Source: Otatea glauca (lineage: Eukaryota > Streptophyta > Magnoliopsida > Poales > Poaceae). Taken from it: DNA of 64,000 nt. Shown here piece by piece: positions 45,101 to 55,552 of this stretch; position 1 is the stretch's first letter; every line of letters begins with the position of its first letter. The DNA lies in NCBI GenBank assembly GCA_036346275.1, contig CM070719.1, forward strand, positions 19,943,185 to 20,007,184. Direction: 5' to 3'. Under the pieces are notes generated by a model. That model was not told where the DNA came from, ran no database searches, and was given only the letters and a program-made list of their open reading frames with translations. Made by a program: the position numbers and the translations under genes.

Positions 45101-45340
45101 ATAACAAATTGAAATTTAATGTTTCTACTAGAGAAACGTTTGAAATAGAAAGGTCATTTGAGATAGCAATTTTACCAAACCTAATACCTTTCCTTTGCTA
45201 TTATCGCCAAATGTGATCTTGTCGTTTTGCCCATTCCCTACTTCAAAGGTGGTGAACATTTTCCGATCACTGGTCATGTGTTGAGTGCATCCGCTATCCA
45301 ACACCCAATGCCGTCCACCGGTTTTGTAGTTTACTTACAA
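42195..45340 (-). pseudogene. SIRE-type pol: protease, integrase, reverse transcriptase, RNase H
   Basis: The protease motif WVLDSGCTQHMTSDR lies at about 45310-45262. Integrase (45065-43572) has WLWHRRLAQVG, CSACQAGKQ, LHMDLFGPI, DDYSRYTWVFF, IRSDNGSEF and TPEQNGVVEWKNRT, where Trp replaces the usual Arg after the catalytic Glu. RT follows in pieces: GTKWVFRNKQDENG (43560), MDVKSAFINGEIYELVFVEQ (43378), YVDDIIFGS (about 43110) and SMIGSLLYLTASRPD (42830). RNase H carries YSDSDYAGC, STAEAEYISAG and TKHIEIRHHFLRDHV. There are about five breaks: a stop near 45062, a shift near 43590 and near 43380, a TAA near 42960 and a shift near 42460. This is moderately old decay. Confidence 0.9.
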
Positions 45341-45347
45341 AAGAGAA

Positions 45348-47287
45348 TCAAGTCCTTTTAGGTACCCAAATTTGTTTGGATCCTTGGAGGTTAGTAACCA
45401 AGGCTTTGGGCACCCAAATGGCATTCTTTTTGCGGCCAAGTATAGGAGTGCCAACAAATTTAGCAATAATTTTACCAAAACTATCTTTCTTAAGCACATA
45501 GCAAGAGTCATAAATGTTATTCTTAGTTGTTTTATCCAAGAAGCAATTATTTGATAGATGACCTACTTCATGACATTTATAACAAAACTTCCCATTTGAT
45601 TTAACGAATAGATGAGCTTTGTTATTGATCTTTTTGCCTTATTAGGAACATATCCTAGTCCTTCTTTATTGTAGGAGCATCTTTGACCATTCAAGATTTT
45701 ATTAAGAGAGTCTTTACCCTTAAAACATCTATCAAGACTTTTGCTAAGTTTGTTCACTTATTCCTTAAGTTCATTATTTTCTACTACTAGGTTTTCATGG
45801 CAAAAAGTAGAGCTAGAGCATGAAGTTGATGGGATATCAAATAAATCATCGCAAGATGTAGATGTGCTAGTTTTTGATATACAACATGAATCGATTTCTA
45901 AGCAAGATACATCATCAATAATCTTGCAACTAATCCCTATATCATTTTGAGACTTTGAATGGTCCTTAGCAAGAAGAGTCTCATGAGCTTCCTTTCGCTC
46001 CTCATAAGAGTCTTTGAGAGAGAGGTATTCTTTTCTCAAAGCTTTATGTTTAGACTTTTCTTTACCGAGATACTTATTCAAGTCCTCAAGCATATCCATT
46101 AATTCATCATAGGAGGGTTCATCATCATTTGACTTTACCTTAAAATCTCCTTTTGCCATAAGACACAAGGGAGTGACGAAAGGTGATGAAGTCTCTTCAA
46201 TAGCGATGCCAGCAAGACCCTTCTTCTTTAGAGGTGTATCATCCTCAGAAGAGTCGGAGTCCGAATATTCTTCTTCGGAGTTCCACTCCCCAATGTGAGC
46301 CTCGCCTTTCCCATCTTTATTCAACTTCTTGAAGAGCTTCTTCTTCCCATGAAGAAACTTCTTCTTCAAGGGGGACTTGTTTTTGTCGTCTCTTTTCTTT
46401 GGACATTTTGAGGCAATATGTCCCTTCTCATCACACTCATAGCACCGGATATTTGCATATCGGTTGGTGCTAGAGTATTGTCCCTTCTTGAATTTTTGAG
46501 GAGCACTTGTGCTTGAGCGCATCTTCATGAATCTTCTCATTCTTCTTACAAGGAGGGCCATTTCCTCCTCGGTGTCTTCATCGTCATCGGAGTCATTAAG
46601 CATCTCATCGCTTGACTCCGCCTTTGCCTTGAAGGCGATGTTCTTCTTCTTCGAAGAGCTTTGCTCCAAAAGCTCTTCCTTGTCCTTCTTGTAAAGCTCA
46701 TTGGTTATGATATTTCTAAGGAGTCCCGTTGGCGTCATTCTTGGCAACTCCGATAAGTTGAGAAACAACGTCACCAAGGTCTCATATTTTTCCGGAAGAG
46801 CCCTAAGCATCTTACGAACAATGTCAAAATCGATTAGTGATGCTCCAAGGCCCTTGAGCTCATTTACTATGTTGTTCAACCGTGAATATATCTCATTGAT
46901 GTTTTCATGAGGCAACATAATAAAACTCTCATATTTGATTCGAAGCATATGCAATTTGGCTTCTTTGACCGAGGATGTTCCCTCATGAATTTTCGAGAGG
47001 GTTGTCCAAATCTCATGAGCGGTTTCAAGATTGCTCACTCGATTGAACTCATCCGCGTTCAAAGCACCAAAAAGAGCATTCATAGCTTGAGCATTAAGAT
47101 GAGTGTTTCGCTCCTCTTGATCTATTGCGAGTGTGGGATTGACCCCCGGAGTGAAACCTTCAACTACAATTCTCCACATACTTGGGCTCATGGTCTTAAG
47201 ATAAACGGTCATGCGAATTTTCCAATAAGCATAATTGGTACCATCGAAAAATGGCGCCTTGCCTATTGACACCCCATCGCTAGCCAT
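45348..47287 (-). pseudogene. SIRE-type gag
   Basis: Starts MASDGVSIGKAPFFDGTNYA at 47287, open for 509 codons to a TAA at 45760-45758. After it the same frame continues with VNKLSKSLDRCFKGKDSL, so the stop is a point mutation inside gag. Features: a UBN2-type gag domain in the first ~200 residues, the zinc knuckle CYECDEKGHIASKC (about 46440), Lys-rich and acidic stretches, a coiled-coil-like segment near LEDLNKYLGKEKSKHKALRK, and a final basic region (45539-45348) containing KKNAIWVPKALVTNLQGS. Confidence 0.88.
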
Positions 47288-47327
47288 CCTTACTCTCTAG
47301 GCGGTGAAGCCCCAAAAGAGAGTCCAA

Positions 47328-47339
47328 GCTCTGATACCA
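47328..47339 (-). other. SIRE-type primer binding site, initiator tRNA-Met
   Basis: TGGTATCAGAGC on the minus strand, two bases from the LTR end (CCTTGATCCTACA). Confidence 0.93.
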
Positions 47340-47341
47340 CT

Positions 47342-47461
47342 TGTAGGATCAAGGACAACTGACTAGAGGGGGGGGGTGAATAGGAGGTTTCTAAATTTTT
47401 TGAAACTATTAGGTAATTACGAAAGACCCTAAGATATATAGATACAGCCCTCTATATCTAT
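47342..47461 (-). repeat. Remnant of the SIRE-type 5' LTR (3' end only)
   Basis: On the minus strand the LTR ends ... CACCCCCCCCTCTAGTCAG ... GATCCTACA next to the primer site. Only about 120 bases remain before Copia-A resumes. Confidence 0.75.
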
Positions 47462-48380
47462 CCCTTCTCGTTTGCATGAATCAGCAATTCTTGATGTTCC
47501 AAATGTTGATGATCGCTTACCTATTACTAATGCCATTCCTCCAGATGATTTTGTTGCCTCAGGTATCTCATCACCATCCATCGGTTCTGATACAGGGGGT
47601 CACAATAATAGTTGTTGGTGTCACCAGTAGCAAAACAGTAACTAGCACAGCTGTATCACCCACGTACACGGCTGCAAAACAATATCTCTCGGCCCAGGGA
47701 ATTTCATGACGGCACAATTCAGTATCCTCTCAACCGATGAGGTTTCTTGGCTATCACTGAAACCGAGCCAGAGTCTCATCATGAAGCAATGAAGAATTCA
47801 CAGTGGAAAGCGGCTATGGACACAAAGTATTAGGCCCTCAATGGGAATGGTACATGGAGATTGGTGCCTCCGAATAGAAGTCAAAACATAGTCAGATGCA
47901 AATGGGTATTCAAACTCAAGCACAAGGCAGATGGCTCCATTGATAGATATAAGGCACGGCTTGTTGCAAAAGATTTCAAGTAGCGGTATGGGATAGACTA
48001 TGCCGATACCTTTAGTCCTGTGGTTAAGCCCACGACGATTCGGCTTGTCTTGTCCATAGCTATTTCAGAAGGTTGGTCACTGAGACAAATTGACATACAG
48101 AATGCTTTCTTGCATGGTGTGTTAAAGGAATAAGTATATATGTGTCAACCACCAGGTTATGAGGATAGCCAGCATCCAAAATATGTTTGCAAATTTGACA
48201 AAGCCCTATATGGCTTGAAACAAGCACCTAGGGTTTGGTTTGCACATCTCAGCCTAAAGCTACAAGAGTTGGGATTCGTAGCTTCAAAGACTTATACATC
48301 ACCATTCATCTTCAAGAAGTCTGGAGTAACAATCTTTGTCTTGATTTATGTAGATGATATAATTATTACTAGTGTCGAAG
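47462..48380 (+). pseudogene. Copia-A reverse transcriptase part after the nested insertion
   Basis: Contains DVPNVDDRLPITNAIPPDDF, then LVPPNRSQNIVRCKWVFKLK and HKADGSIDRYKARLVAKDFK, DTFSPVVKPTTIRLVLSIAI, LRQIDIQNAFLHGVLKE, MCQPPGYEDSQHPKYVCKFD, ALYGLKQAPRVWF and the catalytic YVDDIIITS. Several stops and shifts are present. The element ends abruptly after YVDD. Confidence 0.9.
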
Positions 48381-49260
48381 GTTAGAAATCAACAATAAAC
48401 TTATAACTTAGGATACCTTCGGGCTATCAGAGTCAAGCACAAAATCAGAGGCACACGATGTAGACAGGTTCGGGCCCCTTAGCGGAGTAAAACCCTAAAT
48501 CCTGTGTGGATGATATGTGTATATGGTGTATGGAATACAGAGCAATGTGTCTATACCTAGTTACAAGGAACATTGAACTTAGGCTATGGCTAGGCTAGGG
48601 TTGAAGTTTGACAAAGCGTAGTTCGCTGGATCCTGGGTGCTTTTTGCCAAAGGTATTCTCTTCTCTTCTGGTCTAGAAGTCTTGCCCTGAGGACACCTAC
48701 CCCCGTCCTTATATAGTCGAGGTATCTCAGCCTCAGGTTGAGTTGTAGTCGGTTTGGATACCAGATAGTAGTCGATGAGGAGTCCATCGTTGCGTGAGCT
48801 TCACAGCATATCCAAACTTCCCTAGATACTAGGCGTACTCGAGTCGGTTTCCTTGTATGGAAAAAGTGATCGAGTCCTTCCTGGTATGGAAATATCCCCT
48901 CCGCGCATCTTATCCCGTAGAGTTGGGCCCGTGATATCCGGAGTCTCTGTATGTTGTTAGGAAAAATCCTTCGCGTATCCTGCACGTGCTCATACCCCAT
49001 ATTTAGATATTCGACAGTAGCCCCCGAACTCTGTTCAGCAGAGGGTCCGCTCAAACGCTTGGTCAATTACTGCCAAGCCCTAGCTTGGTCGAGTAATGCC
49101 TCACCTGCTTGTGGTCAAATGATTCGAGTAGATTGGGAATCGCTGAGTATCGAGTAGGGATGTGCTGGGTCGAGCGCTGTGCCATCAGCCCATATCGAGT
49201 CGTCAGGGTAACCGCAAGTTACTCGATGTTGACTTATCGACTCGACTCTGAGCAGAGTTA
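48373..49260 (+). mobile_element. LTR-like segment of a gypsy-type element
   Basis: Begins TGTCGAAGGTTAGAAATC where Copia-A stops. It contains GACAGGTTCGGGCCCCTTAG and GGAGTAAAACCC, a phrase I know from cereal gypsy-type LTRs. Repeated CGAGT/TCGACTC motifs follow. The right limit and primer site were not found. It is followed by a Transposase_28 reading frame on the same strand. Confidence 0.55.
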
Positions 49261-49549
49261 GAAAAAAATTCAAAAAATCTAAACGTTGGGCAGTTGAGCA
49301 TTTATTGCTCTTGTTTGTAATGCCAAGATGGGTGCAGCGCCGTCATTCTGCCTTTTGTGCCGATCGAAGCGCCATACCGTGGGGAATGAACCGTTCACCT
49401 GGAGAGAAGATTTTAGCCTGTAAATTCCCAGATCTGGAACTGTAGCCATTCCCCTCCTTCTCGCCTCCAGCCTTACTCTCAAAACCTTTGTTGCGCTCCT
49501 TAAGCTCTAGCGCTGCCACCTTTAAAGAACCTGCCCCACATTTTCCTCA

Positions 49550-50392
49550 ATGGCATCCAACCCTTCAACCAGCACCGGAGTTGCTCTGCCACCGGAGAAG
49601 AGACCTAAGATGGCCGAAGTGGTCTTTGAGGATGAGGCCCTCGAGAGGGTGTGGTAGAAATTGACCATGACGGAGAAGCGTCTTATCAAGCTAGAGAAAG
49701 ATGGCTTCGTTCCTCCACGGGAGTTCTTCCATTGGAGGCCGTCACAATGTGAGCTGTATCCCACCCCCTAGAATGAGGATGAGGCCGTTGTGTTCGAGGC
49801 CTTTTTCCACTGTGGACTCAGTTTTCCCCCTTCTCTGTTCTTGCTCTCGGTCCTTGAGTTCTACCAGATCTAGCTTTTCCACCTGAGCCCCAATTCGATC
49901 ACAATGGTCAACATGTTTGTCCATCTTTGTGAGGCTTTTCTAGGTATCAATCCCAGCCTCAACCTGTTCCACCATTTTTACAATTTAAAACGGGCGACGA
50001 AGAACGAGGCTGTTGGGGGTGCCGGTTTTCATCTCTGCAACGGCGTGTCGAATTCATATATTCTTGTCCCCATTACCTCCTCCTGGATTTTGGATTGGAA
50101 GAAACGGTGGTTTTACATCACCTCTTCAGACACCGTGAACTTCCCTCTAGCTTATCGACCACTCTTCCTTCATCCGATTGACCTCTGGACGAAAGTCCCT
50201 CCTTTGACCGCCCGCAATGCTTATTATGTCCGGAAGATCGAGGAGCTGAGGAAAATCGGGCTGACTGGGTGGCACGTCGCTAGAGACTTTCCTCATAAGC
50301 TCCATGCAGCTCTTAGACATGTCCTCCATGACTTGCTTTTGAGCAAGATGGAGGATAGTAGAATCTTTTCATTTTCAGTGGTTGGACAATGA
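49550..50392 (+). pseudogene. Transposase_28 family ('putative gypsy type transposon') reading frame
   Basis: From ATG 49550 (MASNPSTSTGVALPPEKRPK) one frame runs to TGA at 50390, with only three internal stops, all TAG, at 49655, 49769 and 49871. Conserved text: EDEAVVFEAFFHCGLSFPPS, FLLSVLEFYQI, HLSPNSITMVNMFVHLCEAF, LGINPSLNLFHHFYNLK and WKKRWFYITSSD. It is the gag-like protein of non-autonomous and gypsy-related elements (PF04195 type). The family is usually longer, and the C-terminal part is missing here. Confidence 0.82.
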
Positions 50393-50929
50393 GTAGGATG
50401 ACCTCAGGGATAAAGTCATAATACAGTATGTCGCATCTCACTGGCATGCTTGTTATAGATACGGAGGAGTGCAAGACATGAAGATTCTTGGATATTAGCT
50501 TTAAAAGTGAGCCTTCTGACTATGAGACCGATGGGACAACTGGCCTTGGCATTCTTCTAGCGTATATAGTGATTTTACACACCACTCCATGGCCTTTACC
50601 ATTCATTGTCCAGTTTATTCCCTTATAAAGTGGCCTCTCATAACCGCCAAGTTCTTGCAAAACTCTCCCATTGTTCAACGACATAACTCTAGTGCGCTCT
50701 CCATAGGTGTGAAGCATCGTCATCTATTAAAGACAACTTAGTGTAAGAAACATGCTTAAACCAACAGGGGAGAAAGAGAATTTTAGCAATGAGATGAGTA
50801 AGGGAGAGACCGTAAGTCGAAAACTTATTAGTCTTACAGGTTAGTTTTATCTTGAGAACATAATTTTTAAGATATTAGAAATGTCTAGACTAACTAGGGT
50901 TTAGATCTACAGTTGATATGGCTTTGATA
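50393..50929. other. Spacer, nothing recognised
   Basis: No supported gene. Short ORFs only. Confidence 0.5.
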
Positions 50930-53760
50930 CCATATTTCACGGGACCCGAATATGCAAATCCAGACTCTTTATGTATACTACAATAGAATATGCAAATTCA
51001 GACCCTCTATGTATACTACACTAGTCTAGGATCACGCTAGTGCACATGGTGGCAACATAGACAAAATATCAACTCCACTCAAAGCGGAATAAGAATAAAC
51101 GACTAAATTTGATAAATAAATAGATAGTGTGCTTATGTTATGGTCAAGTTTACATTCAATATGCTTTGTAGGGCTTATTCACTGAATAAGACAAACTGTA
51201 GTGGAATGGAAACTTCAACGAATACACCCATCGACCTGCCACGGGCAATTGATATGGCTTGAATCCTAATAACCGGCCTCCTCACGATACTCCTCCTCCA
51301 TAGCTGGTGTTGACTCTTCTTCTCCAATTGATTGATTATTATTGCAAGAGTGAGCATATAAAGTACTCAACAAGTTGTGTACAAAATGCAAGTCTAATAC
51401 AACTATATGCAAGGATTATTCCAAAGAATGGCTGATAGGGTAACTTTTGCACAAAGTGATGTTTGAAATTGAATACAATAATATATTAAAGCAAAATGTA
51501 AAACAAATAACAGTAATAATAAGATTCTAAAATATTTCTCAAGATAAACCTGAACTGGCACACAGTCCACTCTATTTACTTTTCCTAGCCCACAGCCTTC
51601 CTTCCCAAGTTTTAATTTGTAAAATCAAACACTTGTATGAAATTCCTGAGCATTGTTCATAACCGAGGACACGACTATTCGAATAGTTTTACACTCTGCA
51701 GAGGTTATACACTTTATCCATAAGATATGATCAATCTCTTAATGCCTTCCATTACACATTTCCTTTAATGTGCGACTAAGAAGTTCGTAACAAAAACTTT
51801 CAGAAATTCTATCCAAACATTAGCCCTACCGAAAAGTCTAATCTCACCATTCCACCCTCACATGGAGCAGAAAAATGGGAGGAACTCATCGTTGGACTAG
51901 GAATAATGATTGTTCAAGATGTAGAGCCACTACAACATGCACCTTCTCCAACCTTGCACACAGCTTAGTCTACCCCCTGAGATATCACATGTCAAGACTC
52001 GTTAACTTACTGAGTTAGGTCTGGTCCATAACAAACACGTGGTTGTATGTTTAGTGTACTTCAATGGCTTACAAGTTTAAGTACTTAACCGATCGAGACA
52101 AGAATTCCAATCTACTTTTTCACACCAACTATATCACTTGATCCACACAGACCCACCCAGCACATTTCCTCCTGCCAGTTGTCTCAATGTAAATCATTTA
52201 CCACCCTTGTTGATTATCATGCGACAAATGCTATCAATATCATCATCGTGTAACAACACATGATACACCCTTTTCATAAAAATGTTCCATAGACAATTAG
52301 TCATATTTGAATTTTGATTTCAAAATGATATTGATAACCCGTTGCATGGTTAAGCATACTAAACACGTTCTAACCATCCCACGTTCTTTATATATTAGTG
52401 ACCAAATATTAACTATCTAGCCTAGGGTGACAAATGATCATGGCATAGCAAATGACAAAGTAGGTAAAAATAGAAATTTATGCGCGGCGTGCCACGCCGC
52501 GGGCGCCGCTGTCCACGCTAGAAAATCGACAAAACGTGCGATTGACGCTCCACACACGAGTAAATCGAGAAAATGCACGAAATGGATATAAAAATAAGCC
52601 TGTGTTTTTCGCAAAAGGGTTTAAGCGTAATGCTAGAAAAACGGAAAAAGTACATAAATGCAATGCATATTTTTTTTTAAAAAAAAAGACATGTTTTTTT
52701 CCTTACGAAAAGGACCTGAACGTAATTTCGATTTTTCTAAAAAGGACCCGAGCGCTACTCCTAAAAACGCTAAAAGGGCATGGACGTAATTTATAATCTT
52801 TTTCGAAAAAAAGGACCAAATCGTTTTTTTCCCGAAAAGGACCTATCCGTATTTTATTTTTTTTACAAAAGGACACGGATGTAAAAAAATTTGGCCGGCT
52901 CGGCTCGAGCCGCGAGCCGAGCCGGCCCCTCCCGGCTCAAAAAGTCCTGAGCTTGGGGATTCTGCGATCTATAGTGGAGGTATGATTCAAATAGGTTGCA
53001 TAACTAATTCCAAAAATAATTAAAAAAATTGATAATTTGAACTAGCAAGCAATAATTTGAAACAAAATAACATTTGTAAAACTGGGTTCAACATGGTCAA
53101 AGCACTACTTATCTTTGAATAAATCTTGGTCTTAATCTTGAGTCAACTCTTCTCAATCAAAAGCTCCCGACACTTCAACATCTAAGTGAAATGATTAATG
53201 AAAAGCAAAATAAATACAAACTAGAGGACAAACAAACTCCAAAAATAAAAATAAATATACTGGAGTGTAGGTCTCAAATTTAGATAAATTTAAGAACTTG
53301 AATGAACTCAATCGGAGTTTGTGTGAAGAGAACCGACTCTTGGAAGATTTATTAGATAAACAAATCCTGAAAATTGAGAGGGAAGAGAATATTCCTCTTT
53401 GAGAGACTAACAAGTTAGCCCGAGGAAAATTCTAAATTTATTTTTAATTTTTAGAATTTAGGAAAGTAACCAGAGAATGACATGTGGGCCCTTAGTCTAT
53501 TGACCGGGTCCATGAACATAGTGCATGGCTTGACTCTTTGACATGTGAACCCATGCATCATAGACATGGGTCATGGTGGAATAGATCTATTTAGATCTTA
53601 TGTGGACTTTTGTTTGCGTGGCGGTTGACCTGGCATCTACGTGGTTATGACATGGCTCCACGTCAGTAGCGACGGCTCAAGACCTAGTGTTGACGGTAGG
53701 CGGCAGCGCACTGCGTATAACACCACGGCACCCATGTGCCCTAAATGTCACTTAACCATG
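50930..53760 (-). mobile_element. Degraded LTR, Tekay-like
   Basis: Shares landmarks, in the same order and orientation, with the LTR at 55553-58646: GGACCCGAAT start, CTAGT-AGGATCACGCTAGTGCACA, GTACTCAACAAGTTG, AAAACAAATAACAGTAATAA, the AACACTTGTATGAAATTCC...GAGCATTG block and ATAGTTTTACACTCTGCAGAGGTTA. The 52490-52930 stretch has AAAAGGACC repeats and a CGGCTCGGCTCGAGCCGCGAGCC palindrome-like GC patch. It is strongly diverged, with no internal domain beside it, so probably a solo LTR. Confidence 0.65.
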
Positions 53761-55552
53761 CCTTGGCAATAATAGTAAACCATCATTAATAAAAAATTTC
53801 AGCAACATCATACTTGCCTACTAGACATTATACAACAACCTTAAGATATTTCCAACAAAGAATGACGTTAAACATGACATCCACCATACTATTTAACCAA
53901 TATATATCACAATTTCAGTAAGCACCAACTTTAACATCTAGGCCAAATTTCAATTGCAAGGTATAGCGAGGAATGACCACAGTCAATAACGAAGCACATG
54001 CACAAAATTATATAAATAAGCCACCAACATAACTTAACCAAATAAAATAAATCCTTATAGGTTGCACATACTAAAGTATTCGAATAATTAATTTGTTTAT
54101 TTATTCATTAACTAATCATGTTCCGGAATGCTAAACATTATCATGATAGTGGAGCAATTGATATGTGTCGTGTCTATTCTACTCCCATTCCCGTCATGTC
54201 GGCCTCAAAGTCCCTAAAACATTAAGTAAACAAGCGTGAGTCCAAAACTCAGCATCATACAAGGATAATAAGACATGTAGTTACTCAAACAATATGATAC
54301 ACTTACTACACAATCTATATAAGCATTGAACCATCATCATTTAAACTCTCTTTTCTTCAAACATGCAATGCACCATGCTTTCATGCTCAAAATACATTTT
54401 TCATAGCTTATACTGGTATAGCTGAGTGCACACCCGTCGATGTCACACTCTCATTCCCTTCTATCCAAGTGGAGGGGCCTACAAGTAGGTCTCATCCTAT
54501 CCATCCCCACGGATGGGACTACTTGATAGGTCTTACACAAGAGCATTTCGGATTAATCATATAACCTTATATGACTTTCTTACCGTCCTGGCTCAAAACT
54601 CTTATCATGATATGAATGCAAATGATGCAACATTTCATTTCAATATACCTTTGCCATATAACAAAATTATCAAATGGTCATTCTCACATATATACATTGT
54701 CATCACAAAAGATATTCCACATAAATGTAACAACGAGCAACTATAATCATGTATACGAAAACAGCAAGATAGCAAGATGTCAAATTAAACTAAACTCATT
54801 TCCACCCCATTTTCCTTTGTACGATATACTTGCCTCTTTACCAAGCAAAGTGGAGTGGCATGAGGTTGAAGCCACACCCGAAGTCACACCACCTACAATA
54901 AGCAAATCACCATAAAAACATGCCATAGCAGTACATACGTCAAACATAACAATATCGCAGCTACACGCAACCCCGAAGTTAAATCTTCTCAATCACTGGA
55001 TAGATTAACCCCTTGCTGTCCTAGAGGACAAAAGACCATATATTTTAGCTCATAAGCCAAAACATAGGAAATCATATACTTTATGAAATCTACAGGAAAT
55101 TACCTACAATTTCCTAGTTATCCTTCTTTTTAAATTAATTCATCTAACCATTCGAATTCAGCCCCGAACACCGTTCTGTCATCCTATTGGACAGCAGGCT
55201 TCACAATTTCGTAACTACTTTTATAAAACTCCAAATATAGTAAAATATAACATTTTTGAAATCCACAAAAAATTATCTAGCTTTCTCTATTTGTGGTGAT
55301 AATTTAATTCTTCCATTAAGAGGTCCTAATCTACAGATTACCATGACTGCTTCCAGCAACGACATGTTTCAGGATAGTGAACTTCAATAGGCCATAACTT
55401 TTAATCTGCTACACCAAATTTTATGTTCTTGTATTGTAATGAAACTTTAGAAAATAATATACATTTTTTACAACACCTGGAACCTCTGAAACTGACCAGA
55501 AGTGCCCAAAACTCAATCTAAAGATCGGATCCAGAACTGCCCTCATCTGCAC
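53761..55552. other. Unassigned repeat-like DNA
   Basis: AT-rich, no gene. Parts resemble LTR sequence (GCGTGAGTCCAAAACTCAGCA at 54230; ACTTGCCTCTTTACCAAGC at 54830; GCCATAACTTTTAATCTGC at 55390). Probably one more old LTR fragment into which the Tekay element inserted. Confidence 0.4.

Larger units (their letters stand above)
37355..47461 (-). mobile_element. SIRE/Maximus-type Copia element nested in Copia-A, rearranged
   Basis: Internal domain on the minus strand: primer site 47339-47328, gag from 47287, protease, integrase, RT, RNase H to 42195, a third env-position ORF (41238-39764) and a polypurine tract at 39170-39155. The third ORF after pol is characteristic of SIRE-type elements. 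The right LTR is reduced to ~120 bases (47342-47461), and the left one is a tail-to-tail palindrome (37355-39154). The host bases CCCT occur on both sides of the insertion, a possible remnant of the 5-bp duplication. Confidence 0.85.
34808..48380 (+). mobile_element. Copia-A: Ty1/Copia element, interrupted and 3'-truncated
   Basis: A 5' LTR (34808-35008) is followed by a tRNA-iMet primer site, gag, protease and integrase up to 37354. The polyprotein then resumes near 47462 with the C-terminal integrase tail and reverse transcriptase, ending at YVDDIIITS (about 48370). The gap is a nested SIRE-type element. RNase H, the rest of RT and the 3' LTR are missing where a third LTR-like segment abuts. 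Confidence 0.88.

Noticed and set aside
46907..47269. 120-codon plus-strand frame opposite SIRE-type gag
   Set aside because: A shadow of gag. The minus-strand frame is open for 509 codons with zinc knuckle and gag domain.
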